DNA of 64,000 bases, taken from positions 21,604,001-21,668,000 of the forward strand of contig NC_092569.1 in NCBI RefSeq assembly GCF_037975245.1. Reading direction: 5' to 3'. How positions within the stretch are numbered: the stretch's first letter is position 1; each line of letters starts with the position of its first letter. Shown piece after piece: positions 39,401 to 50,860 of the stretch. The notes under the pieces are model-generated. The model was given only the letters and a program-made list of their open reading frames with translations, was not told where the DNA came from and searched no databases. Both the position numbers and the translations under genes were made by a program. The stretch comes from Apostichopus japonicus (Eukaryota; Echinodermata; Holothuroidea; Aspidochirotida; Stichopodidae).

Positions 39401-42400
39401 GACTCTCTTTTGCATCGCTGGTTCGAACCCCGGTGGTGGCGTCTTTTGCCGATCTTTTACAGCGGGTGCCTGCATAGGGAGCTGTAAGTATTAGTTAATC
39501 GGCCTAATATCTCAGTCCATACAGTGGCGCGATGGCTTGGCGCACTGTAAGAGCTGATGAGCGAGACTCTCTTTTGCATCGCTGGTTCGAACCCCGGTGG
39601 TGGCGTCTTTTGCCGATCTTTTACAGCGGGTGCCTGCATAGGGAGCTGTAAGTATTAGTTAATCGGCCTAATATCTCAGTCCATACAGTGGCGCGATGGC
39701 TTGGCGCACTGTAAGAGCTGATGAGCGAGACTCTCTTTTGCATCGCTGGTTCGAACCCCGGTGGTGGCGTCTTTTGCCGATCTTTTACAGCGGGTGCCTG
39801 CATAGGGAGCTGTAAGTATTAGTTAATCGGCCTAATATCTCAGTCCATACAGTGGCGCGATGGCTTGGCGCACTGTAAGAGCTGATGAGCGAGACTCTCT
39901 TTTGCATCGCTGGTTCGAACCCCGGTGGTGGCGTCTTTTGCCGATCTTTTACAGCGGGTGCCTGCATAGGGAGCTGTAAGTATTAGTTAATCGGCCTAAT
40001 ATCTCAGTCCATACAGTGGCGCGATGGCTTGGCGCACTGTAAGAGCTGATGAGCGAGACTCTCTTTTGCATCGCTGGTTCGAACCCCGGTGGTGGCGTCT
40101 TTTGCCGATCTTTTACAGCGGGTGCCCGCATAGGGAGCTGTAAGTATTAGTTAATCGGCCTAATATCTCAGTCCATACAGTGGCGCGATGGCTTGGCGCA
40201 CTGTAAGAGCTGATGAGCGAGACTCTCTTTTGCATCGCTGGTTCGAACCCCGGTGGTGGCGTCTTTTGCCGATCTTTTACAGCGGGTGCCCGCATAGGGA
40301 GCTGTAAGTATTAGTTAATCGGCCTAATATCTCAGTCCATACAGTGGCGCGATGGCTTGGCGCACTGTAAGAGCTGATGAGCGAGACTCTCTTTTGCATC
40401 GCTGGTTCGAACCCCGGTGGTGGCGTCTTTTGCCGATCTTTTACAGCGGGTGCCCGCATAGGGAGCTGTAAGTATTAGTTAATCGGCCTAATATCTCAGT
40501 CCATACAGTGGCGCGATGGCTTGGCGCACTGTAAGAGCTGATGAGCGAGACTCTCTTTTGCATCGCTGGTTCGAACCCCGGTGGTGGCGTCTTTTGCCGA
40601 TCTTTTACAGCGGGTGCCCGCATAGGGAGCTGTAAGTATTAGTTAATCGGCCTAATATCTCAGTCCATACAGTGGCGCGATGGCTTGGCGCACTGTAAGA
40701 GCTGATGAGCGAGACTCTCTTTTGCATCGCTGGTTCGAACCCCGGTGGTGGCGTCTTTTGCCGATCTTTTACAGCGGGTGCCCGCATAGGGAGCTGTAAG
40801 TATTAGTTAATCGGCCTAATATCTCAGTCCATACAGTGGCGCGATGGCTTGGCGCACTGTAAGAGCTGATGAGCGAGACTCTCTTTTGCATCGCTGGTTC
40901 GAACCCCGGTGGTGGCGTCTTTTGCCGATCTTTTACAGCGGGTGCCCGCATAGGGAGCTGTAAGTATTAGTTAATCGGCCTAATATCTCAGTCCATACAG
41001 TGGCGCGATGGCTTGGCGCACTGTAAGAGCTGATGAGCGAGACTCTCTTTTGCATCGCTGGTTCGAACCCCGGTGGTGGCGTCTTTTGCCGATCTTTTAC
41101 AGCGGGTGCCCGCATAGGGAGCTGTAAGTATTAGTTAATCGGCCTAATATCTCAGTCCATACAGTGGCGCGATGGCTTGGCGCACTGTAAGAGCTGATGA
41201 GCGAGACTCTCTTTTGCATCGCTGGTTCGAACCCCGGTGGTGGCGTCTTTTGCCGATCTTTTACAGCGGGTGCCCGCATAGGGAGCTGTAAGTATTAGTT
41301 AATCGGCCTAATATCTCAGTCCATACAGTGGCGCGATGGCTTGGCGCACTGTAAGAGCTGATGAGCGAGACTCTCTTTTGCATCGCTGGTTCGAACCCCG
41401 GTGGTGGCGTCTTTTGCCGATCTTTTACAGCGGGTGCCCGCATAGGGAGCTGTAAGTATTAGTTAATCGGCCTAATATCTCAGTCCATACAGTGGCGCGA
41501 TGGCTTGGCGCACTGTAAGAGCTGATGAGCGAGACTCTCTTTTGCATCGCTGGTTCGAACCCCGGTGGTGGCGTCTTTTGCCGATCTTTTACAGCGGGTG
41601 CCCGCATAGGGAGCTGTAAGTATTAGTTAATCGGCCTAATATCTCAGTCCATACAGTGGCGCGATGGCTTGGCGCACTGTAAGAGCTGATGAGCGAGACT
41701 CTCTTTTGCATCGCTGGTTCGAACCCCGGTGGTGGCGTCTTTTGCCGATCTTTTACAGCGGGTGCCCGCATAGGGAGCTGTAAGTATTAGTTAATCGGCC
41801 TAATATCTCAGTCCATACAGTGGCGCGATGGCTTGGCGCACTGTAAGAGCTGATGAGCGAGACTCTCTTTTGCATCGCTGGTTCGAACCCCGGTGGTGGC
41901 GTCTTTTGCCGATCTTTTACAGCGGGTGCCCGCATAGGGAGCTGTAAGTATTAGTTAATCGGCCTAATATCTCAGTCCATACAGTGGCGCGATGGCTTGG
42001 CGCACTGTAAGAGCTGATGAGCGAGACTCTCTTTTGCATCGCTGGTTCGAACCCCGGTGGTGGCGTCTTTTGCCGATCTTTTACAGCGGGTGCCCGCATA
42101 GGGAGCTGTAAGTATTAGTTAATCGGCCTAATATCTCAGTCCATACAGTGGCGCGATGGCTTGGCGCACTGTAAGAGCTGATGAGCGAGACTCTCTTTTG
42201 CATCGCTGGTTCGAACCCCGGTGGTGGCGTCTTTTGCCGATCTTTTACAGCGGGTGCCCGCATAGGGAGCTGTAAGTATTAGTTAATCGGCCTAATATCT
42301 CAGTCCATACAGTGGCGCGATGGCTTGGCGCACTGTAAGAGCTGATGAGCGAGACTCTCTTTTGCATCGCTGGTTCGAACCCCGGTGGTGGCGTCTTTTG

Positions 42401-45400
42401 CCGATCTTTTACAGCGGGTGCCCGCATAGGGAGCTGTAAGTATTAGTTAATCGGCCTAATATCTCAGTCCATACAGTGGCGCGATGGCTTGGCGCACTGT
42501 AAGAGCTGATGAGCGAGACTCTCTTTTGCATCGCTGGTTCGAACCCCGGTGGTGGCGTCTTTTGCCGATCTTTTACAGCGGGTGCCCGCATAGGGAGCTG
42601 TAAGTATTAGTTAATCGGCCTAATATCTCAGTCCATACAGTGGCGCGATGGCTTGGCGCACTGTAAGAGCTGATGAGCGAGACTCTCTTTTGCATCGCTG
42701 GTTCGAACCCCGGTGGTGGCGTCTTTTGCCGATCTTTTACAGCGGGTGCCCGCATAGGGAGCTGTAAGTATTAGTTAATCGGCCTAATATCTCAGTCCAT
42801 ACAGTGGCGCGATGGCTTGGCGCACTGTAAGAGCTGATGAGCGAGACTCTCTTTTGCATCGCTGGTTCGAACCCCGGTGGTGGCGTCTTTTGCCGATCTT
42901 TTACAGCGGGTGCCCGCATAGGGAGCTGTAAGTATTAGTTAATCGGCCTAATATCTCAGTCCATACAGTGGCGCGATGGCTTGGCGCACTGTAAGAGCTG
43001 ATGAGCGAGACTCTCTTTTGCATCGCTGGTTCGAACCCCGGTGGTGGCGTCTTTTGCCGATCTTTTACAGCGGGTGCCCGCATAGGGAGCTGTAAGTATT
43101 AGTTAATCGGCCTAATATCTCAGTCCATACAGTGGCGCGATGGCTTGGCGCACTGTAAGAGCTGATGAGCGAGACTCTCTTTTGCATCGCTGGTTCGAAC
43201 CCCGGTGGTGGCGTCTTTTGCCGATCTTTTACAGCGGGTGCCTGCATAGGGAGCTGTAAGTATTAGTTAATCGGCCTAATATCTCAGTCCATACAGTGGC
43301 GCGATGGCTTGGCGCACTGTAAGAGCTGATGAGCGAGACTCTCTTTTGCATCGCTGGTTCGAACCCCGGTGGTGGCGTCTTTTGCCGATCTTTTACAGCG
43401 GGTGCCTGCATAGGGAGCTGTAAGTATTAGTTAATCGGCCTAATATCTCAGTCCATACAGTGGCGCGATGGCTTGGCGCACTGTAAGAGCTGATGAGCGA
43501 GACTCTCTTTTGCATCGCTGGTTCGAACCCCGGTGGTGGCGTCTTTTGCCGATCTTTTACAGCGGGTGCCTGCATAGGGCGCTGTAAGTATTAGTTAATC
43601 GGCCTAATATCTCAGTCCATACAGTGGCGCGATGGCTTGGCGCACTGTAAGAGCTGATGAGCGAGACTCTCTTTTGCATCGCTGGTTCGAACCCCGGTGG
43701 TGGCGTCTTTTGCCGATCTTTTACAGCGGGTGCCTGCATAGGGAGCTGTAAGTATTAGTTAATCGGCCTAATATCTCAGTCCATACAGTGGCGCGATGGC
43801 TTGGCGCACTGTAAGAGCTGATGAGCGAGACTCTCTTTTGCATCGCTGGTTCGAACCCCGGTGGTGGCGTCTTTTGCCGATCTTTTACAGCGGGTGCCTG
43901 CATAGGGAGCTGTAAGTATTAGTTAATCGGCCTAATATCTCAGTCCATACAGTGGCGCGATGGCTTGGCGCACTGTAAGAGCTGATGAGCGAGACTCTCT
44001 TTTGCATCGCTGGTTCGAACCCCGGTGGTGGCGTCTTTTGCCGATCTTTTACAGCGGGTGCCTGCATAGGGAGCTGTAAGTATTAGTTAATCGGCCTAAT
44101 ATCTCAGTCCATACAGTGGCGCGATGGCTTGGCGCACTGTAAGAGCTGATGAGCGAGACTCTCTTTTGCATCGCTGGTTCGAACCCCGGTGGTGGCGTCT
44201 TTTGCCGATCTTTTACAGCGGGTGCCTGCATAGGGAGCTGTAAGTATTAGTTAATCGGCCTAATATCTCAGTCCATACAGTGGCGCGATGGCTTGGCGCA
44301 CTGTAAGAGCTGATGAGCGAGACTCTCTTTTGCATCGCTGGTTCGAACCCCGGTGGTGGCGTCTTTTGCCGATCTTTTACAGCGGGTGCCTGCATAGGGA
44401 GCTGTAAGTATTAGTTAATCGGCCTAATATCTCAGTCCATACAGTGGCGCGATGGCTTGGCGCACTGTAAGAGCTGATGAGCGAGACTCTCTTTTGCATC
44501 GCTGGTTCGAACCCCGGTGGTGGCGTCTTTTGCCGATCTTTTACAGCGGGTGCCTGCATAGGGAGCTGTAAGTATTAGTTAATCGGCCTAATATCTCAGT
44601 CCATACAGTGGCGCGATGGCTTGGCGCACTGTAAGAGCTGATGAGCGAGACTCTCTTTTGCATCGCTGGTTCGAACCCCGGTGGTGGCGTCTTTTGCCGA
44701 TCTTTTACAGCGGGTGCCTGCATAGGGAGCTGTAAGTATTAGTTAATCGGCCTAATATCTCAGTCCATACAGTGGCGCGATGGCTTGGCGCACTGTAAGA
44801 GCTGATGAGCGAGACTCTCTTTTGCATCGCTGGTTCGAACCCCGGTGGTGGCGTCTTTTGCCGATCTTTTACAGCGGGTGCCTGCATAGGGAGCTGTAAG
44901 TATTAGTTAATCGGCCTAATATCTCAGTCCATACAGTGGCGCGATGGCTTGGCGCACTGTAAGAGCTGATGAGCGAGACTCTCTTTTGCATCGCTGGTTC
45001 GAACCCCGGTGGTGGCGTCTTTTGCCGATCTTTTACAGCGGGTGCCTGCATAGGGAGCTGTAAGTATTAGTTAATCGGCCTAATATCTCAGTCCATACAG
45101 TGGCGCGATGGCTTGGCGCACTGTAAGAGCTGATGAGCGAGACTCTCTTTTGCATCGCTGGTTCGAACCCCGGTGGTGGCGTCTTTTGCCGATCTTTTAC
45201 AGCGGGTGCCTGCATAGGGAGCTGTAAGTATTAGTTAATCGGCCTAATATCTCAGTCCATACAGTGGCGCGATGGCTTGGCGCACTGTAAGAGCTGATGA
45301 GCGAGACTCTCTTTTGCATCGCTGGTTCGAACCCCGGTGGTGGCGTCTTTTGCCGATCTTTTACAGCGGGTGCCTGCATAGGGAGCTGTAAGTATTAGTT

Positions 45401-45679
45401 AATCGGCCTAATATCTCAGTCCATACAGTGGCGCGATGGCTTGGCGCACTGTAAGAGCTGATGAGCGAGACTCTCTTTTGCATCGCTGGTTCGAACCCCG
45501 GTGGTGGCGTCTTTTGCCGATCTTTTACAGCGGGTGCCTGCATAGGGAGCTGTAAGTATTAGTTAATCGGCCTAATATCTCAGTCCATACAGTGGCGCGA
45601 TGGCTTGGCGCACTGTAAGAGCTGATGAGCGAGACTCTCTTTTGCATCGCTGGTTCGAACCCCGGTGGTGGCGTCTTTT

Positions 45680-47155
45680 GCCGATCTTTTACAGCGGGTG
45701 CCTGCATAGGGAGCTGTAAGTATTAGTTAATCGGCCTAATATCTCAGTCCATACAGTGGCGCGATGGCTTGGCGCACTGTAAGAGCTGATGAGCCAGACT
45801 CTCTTTTGCATCGCTGGTTCGAACCCCGGTGGTGGCGTCTTTTGCCGATCTTTTACAGCGGGTGCCTGCATAGGGAGCTGTAAGTATTAGTTAATCGGCC
45901 TAATATCTCAGTCCATACAGTGGCGCGATGGCTTGGCGCACTGTAAGAGCTGATGAGCCAGACTCTCTTTTGCATCGCTGGTTCGAACCCCGGTGGTGGC
46001 GTCTTTTGCCGATCTTTTACAGCGGGTGCCTGCATAGGGAGCTGTAAGTATTAGTTAATCGGCCTAATATCTCAGTCCATACAGTGGCGCGATGGCTTGG
46101 CGCACTGTAAGAGCTGATGAGCCAGACTCTCTTTTGCATCGCTGGTTCGAACCCCGGTGGTGGCGTCTTTTGCCGATCTTTTACAGCGGGTGCCTGCATA
46201 GGGAGCTGTAAGTATTAGTTAATCGGCCTAATATCTCAGTCCATACAGTGGCGCGATGGCTTGGCGCACTGTAAGAGCTGATGAGCCAGACTCTCTTTTG
46301 CATCGCTGGTTCGAACCCCGGTGGTGGCGTCTTTTGCCGATCTTTTACAGCGGGTGCCTGCATAGGGAGCTGTAAGTATTAGTTAATCGGCCTAATATCT
46401 CAGTCCATACAGTGGCGCGATGGCTTGGCGCACTGTAAGAGCTGATGAGCCAGACTCTCTTTTGCATCGCTGGTTCGAACCCCGGTGGTGGCGTCTTTTG
46501 CCGATCTTTTACAGCGGGTGCCTGCATAGGGAGCTGTAAGTATTAGTTAATCGGCCTAATATCTCAGTCCATACAGTGGCGCGATGGCTTGGCGCACTGT
46601 AAGAGCTGATGAGCCAGACTCTCTTTTGCATCGCTGGTTCGAACCCCGGTGGTGGCGTCTTTTGCCGATCTTTTACAGCGGGTGCCTGCATAGGGAGCTG
46701 TAAGTATTAGTTAATCGGCCTAATATCTCAGTCCATACAGTGGCGCGATGGCTTGGCGCACTGTAAGAGCTGATGAGCCAGACTCTCTTTTGCATCGCTG
46801 GTTCGAACCCCGGTGGTGGCGTCTTTTGCCGATCTTTTACAGCGGGTGCCTGCATAGGGCGCTGTAAGTATTAGTTAATCGGCCTAATATCTCAGTCCAT
46901 ACAGTGGCGCGATGGCTTGGCGCACTGTAAGAGCTGATGAGCCAGACTCTCTTTTGCATCGCTGGTTCGAACCCCGGTGGTGGCGTCTTTTGCCGATCTT
47001 TTACAGCGGGTGCCTGCATAGGGCGCTGTAAGTATTAGTTAATCGGCCTAATATCTCAGTCCATACAGTGGCGCGATGGCTTGGCGCACTGTAAGAGCTG
47101 ATGAGCCAGACTCTCTTTTGCATCGCTGGTTCGAACCCCGGTGGTGGCGTCTTTT
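45680..47155 (+). repeat. Block of nine units with G116C
   Basis: Nine consecutive units read GAGCCAG instead of GAGCGAG (first C at 45795). The change breaks the middle pair of the hairpin at unit positions 113-117/132-136. The last two units of the block also carry A33C. Confidence 0.95.
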
Positions 47156-47647
47156 GCCGATCTTTTACAGCGGGTGCCTGCATAGGGCGCTGTAAGTATT
47201 AGTTAATCGGCCTAATATCTCAGTCCATACAGTGGCGCGATGGCTTGGCGCACTGTAAGAGCTGATGAGCGAGACTCTCTTTTGCATCGCTGGTTCGAAC
47301 CCCGGTGGTGGCGTCTTTTGCCGATCTTTTACAGCGGGTGCCTGCATAGGGCGCTGTAAGTATTAGTTAATCGGCCTAATATCTCAGTCCATACAGTGGC
47401 GCGATGGCTTGGCGCACTGTAAGAGCTGATGAGCGAGACTCTCTTTTGCATCGCTGGTTCGAACCCCGGTGGTGGCGTCTTTTGCCGATCTTTTACAGCG
47501 GGTGCCTGCATAGGGCGCTGTAAGTATTAGTTAATCGGCCTAATATCTCAGTCCATACAGTGGCGCGATGGCTTGGCGCACTGTAAGAGCTGATGAGCGA
47601 GACTCTCTTTTGCATCGCTGGTTCGAACCCCGGTGGTGGCGTCTTTT
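46828..47647 (+). repeat. Block of five units with A33C at the array edge
   Basis: Five consecutive units read GGGCGCTG instead of GGGAGCTG (C at 46860, 47024, 47188, 47352, 47516). One isolated copy occurs at 43580. The block overlaps the G116C block by two units and reaches to the unit before the truncated last one. Confidence 0.95.
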
Positions 47648-48441
47648 GCCGATCTTTTACAGCGGGTGCCTGCATAGGGAGCTGTAAGTATTAGTTAATC
47701 GGCCTAATATCTCAGTCCATACAGTGGCGCGATGGCTTGGCGCACTGTAAGAGCTGATGTGAATACGAGTAGATATTAAACGTGTGCTGGCGCTATGCAC
47801 AATCTGTGTACCATACATAGCAAGGTAGCATACACCCATTAAAAGCCCCGTTTGCCTTTCATGGCACTATCAATTATCCGTATTATGACCACGTTGATTT
47901 TTTTGCAATCCCAGTATGAAGTTTTTGTCACTTGTAAACAAACCCCTTCACTCAGTATAAACAATTTCCTACACTGCCCCTGGGAGGCCTAAAGGTGTTT
48001 AAAATTGCCTCAATTGAGCTAATTTTACCACCACGTGTACTTCCATTAGTGCTTTTCAACATGATAGCCACGAAAAGCTAGATAATGGTTGATAACAGGT
48101 CAAGAATCATGTTCTCCTGCTGCTTTTTGGCACTTTTCCTGAGGGAGAACAATCGAGCGGATTGATATAGGAGTATTAGGATATAGGAGTATTCCACCTT
48201 TAAGTATGCAAACAACGAATTACTGTTATCTACCTAATGAGAAAACGCGAGAAACGCTCCTGCGTAACGAAGATGTCTAAGTCTAACTGAGGGTAAAGTT
48301 CGCAAAGTACATTTTTAGAAACGTAACATTGTGCCCTGTGTGTTCTAATATCATGAAGGGTATCTTGTAAGGCCTTTCATGTTTAATAAACCGAGATAAT
48401 ATAGGCATGAGGCTAGATCCCACGGCACTGTCATCTGTCAA

Positions 48442-48483
48442 AACGCAAATATTTGCGTTAGGTTAGCCTATATAGACTAACCT
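48442..48483. repeat. 18-bp perfect palindrome plus adjacent 7-bp hairpin
   Basis: AACGCAAATATTTGCGTT (48442-48459) is a perfect palindrome. It is followed directly by AGGTTAG (48460-48466) and its inverse CTAACCT (48477-48483), then T-rich sequence. Function unknown; it could be a MITE remnant or a chance cruciform. Confidence 0.7.
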
Positions 48484-48517
48484 TTTTGAGGCCTAGGCTG
48501 AGCTATGCTCAAGTATT

Positions 48518-48556
48518 TGAATTGATTTGATTTGATTTATTTGTTTTATCACGTAT
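48518..48556 (-). repeat. (TTTGA)n tract with shared TTATTTGTTTT...CACGT context
   Basis: A short TTTGA/ATTTG repeat followed by TTATTTGTTTT and CACGT. The same arrangement recurs at 55919-55957. Read on the minus strand it is a (CAAAT)n tail, as at the 3' end of some LINEs. Likely a truncated LINE tail. Confidence 0.35.
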
Positions 48557-48892
48557 TAACTTTCAAAGCCTGGCTCAGACCTAAGTTAGTTTAAGCGTTA
48601 GTTAGGACATAGGCTAGCCGTGTGAAACAACTTTACGGTATACTGTGCCCGCATATATACGTTTTTTGTCAATGCCATGAATTGAAATGGTCTTAACACC
48701 AACCCAAAAGGATCAATGAAGCTCTAGGCATTGTAAGAACTGTAGCCAAAATAAATCCATACTACATATTATTAATACTATAGGCTACCTCGGTGTGTCC
48801 TATTTAAATTGTCAATAAATGCATATGATTCAATGGGCCTAGGCTAGCCCTATATAAAATAATTTACAAGAAACAGAAAGACTACCCTTACT

Positions 48893-49325
48893 CAAAATCC
48901 ATATGCATACAGGGCATGGCCCAATTATGGCATTTTTTATCATGGCCCATATATCTGTGCCATATATGGAATTTATATCTGGCCATAACAAGAATTGGGC
49001 AGATATAACTTAATTGATATAAGATAAAGGCCATATCTGCCTCAGATAAAACTTTATATGGGTCACTTTTTATCTGGACCAGATATGGTCCATATATAGC
49101 AGATCCATATATGGCTTACATATGGCAAATCCATATCTGTCCCATATATGGCAGATCCATATCTGAGAAACCAATATTTGGCTCATTATATGGCAAATCA
49201 ATATCTGGCCTATATATGGCACAACCATATCTGGCTCATTAATTAGAAATCCATATCTGGCTCATATATGTCAAATCCATATCTGGTCCATTACTTAGAA
49301 ATCCATCACTGCCCCATATTATGAT
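48893..49325. repeat. Left arm: CCATATCTGG / ATATGGC word repeats
   Basis: Short imperfect repeats built from ATATGG, CCATAT and TATCTGG, with many self-complementary words. The same arm occurs at 62237-62870. Confidence 0.8.
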
Positions 49326-49329
49326 CAAT

Positions 49330-50860
49330 CCAGATTGAACTAGTTAAAAAAAAAACTACATCTGTGCCAGAACTTCATCTGGCGATGTAAAGAAATATAT
49401 TTTGAAACCAAATAAAGGCAATATATGGCGCAGATAAAGCAACTCTTTATTTACTGCTTAATTATCATGGCCATTGATTACATTTCCTGTTTGATCCATC
49501 AGCAGGTAATTTCGTTTTTTTCTTGTTTCAACATACCACAGTATGTCCAAGCCAAATAATAAAAAAAAAATACTAAAAGAGGGATTTCTGTTCAAACGAT
49601 TAAGGCAATATGATTGTCAGAACAAAAATACATGGTAAAAGAGAGTAAAATATCCTGGCATGATAAACGTTCCACAAATAAATTGGCACTTGAAAGTCTG
49701 CTTCATGACAAAATGCCCTTCACTCTGCCGTCTCTAGGCAGCTGTCTTCAGTCTCTGCAAGGTCTGCAAGTCCTTTCATCGACACAATTCTCAAAATAAT
49801 GACGAAGATAGACATTTAAAGTTGGGACTTACTTTATTTCCAACACATTCCAAACCCAATTGTGTACATAACATTTTGTGACACAGTTTTATTTGTGCCT
49901 CACAATGCTTCGAACTTCGAAAAAGATTTCAAAATCATTTCAAATTGTGTCTGAAACAAACCCATCTCCAGTCTAAAAAGCAAGGCATAATTGGAGGTGA
50001 AGATCAACTTATCTTGGACTTAAGAATCTGCAGTATTGGCCTCAAACATATCACTCAAAAAGCTCCTTGCTGTTACCTGATCCGAATACAGCTGCACGCT
50101 CTGACAGATATTTTACTTGTACGAGAGTTTTTGTGTATACACTGTATTGTAAAAGTATACTTTAAACTAGCATCGCGCGGTACCACTAGTGCACTTAGAA
50201 ATAATACTTGAAGGTTGAGTTCTTTATTCTTCTGTGGTCCTGTAGAGGTTGATACTAAATTGCATTGTGCTATTGCTTTATTTTATATATTTGCTTTAGT
50301 AAATAGTTTTCTGGAGGGCGATATATGTTCCATTCAGTGTCGAAGTTCAGTCCCAAAATATGTTGTTTCCATTCGTTCCAAAAAATTTCTTCCTTCTGAC
50401 TGTTCAGTTCACTATAGAATTCTTTGCCAATGTCCTGAAATCAATAGGTTTTATTTTTCGAATCTCCATCACCCTTTCTTACCCTTTCTATTAAATTTCC
50501 TTATGCTCTCTACTCCTATCATGTGTACACTAGCTGCCTTTCCTATCTCACTCACAGAGTAACCGTTGCAAATATGTCCTTTGTTCAAAAGCAGGTCTCA
50601 CATCATGGAGGTCTTTTTTACCTCCATGTTCACACTTAATTACCCTCTGAGTCATCCTTTTTCCATCAATGACTCTGTGGTTACCTAGCAAACCAGATAG
50701 ATCAAGTGTCCAATTTATACCCTCTTTGACTTAGTGTACACTGTTAGTGCTTTACCATTGAAATATGTGCAGTACGTACCACAAATTCCACAATATACTG
50801 TATAGGGCAATGTAAATCTCTATGAAAATACACTAAGTAAGAGCATACAGTCTTACATGT
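49330..50860. other. Interior of the TA element, no supported gene
   Basis: Open frames of 61, 88 and 115 codons exist here, but at least two begin at TTG rather than ATG, and none shows a recognisable domain. They are low-complexity or hydrophobic chance frames. The segment up to about 49980 has a related copy at 62870-63505, so it belongs to the element. Confidence 0.6.

Larger units (their letters stand above)
1..47759 (+). repeat. Tandem satellite array, 164-bp unit, about 291 copies
   Basis: Seen directly: a head-to-tail array of a 164-bp unit. Taking GCCGATC as unit start, the first full unit begins at 7 and the last, partial one runs 47648-47759, where identity stops at unit position 112. 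The distance 7-47647 is accounted for by 290 full units: mostly 164 bp, 70 consecutive and two isolated units of 165 bp, four of 166 bp, and three single-base indels. Most units differ from their neighbours by zero or one base. Main polymorphic unit positions are 11 (T/G), 24 (T/C), 33 (A/C), 44 (T/C), 45 (T/A), 116 (G/C), 153 (G/C) and the terminal T run. Variants occur in contiguous blocks, as expected for unequal crossover or local amplification. The left end lies outside the window. No reading frame looks genuinely coding. Confidence 0.98.
47760..48884. other. Unique AT-rich flank of the array, no gene seen
   Basis: No supported coding frame or RNA gene. It contains a perfect 18-bp palindrome followed by a small hairpin (48442-48483), a (TTTGA)n tract near 48518-48556, and several scattered words of the TAGGCTAG type. 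The boundary with the array shows no obvious duplication or inverted repeat. Confidence 0.7.

Noticed and set aside
1-47759. CRISPR array
   Set aside because: Unit-to-unit identity covers the whole 164 bp with no variable spacers, and the context is eukaryotic with no cas-like genes.
16-47839. More than two hundred minus-strand frames of about 60 codons (and six of 99) beginning MQAPAVKDRQ or MRAPAVKDRQ
   Set aside because: They recur once per 164-bp unit, vanish in the 165-bp units, change length with single-base variants and contain the PGFEP string that comes from translating a reversed B-box. They are repeat artefacts.
49614-50562. Three + frames of 61, 88 and 115 codons inside the TA element
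   Set aside because: At least two start at TTG rather than ATG, they lack domains, and their composition fits chance frames in AT-rich DNA.
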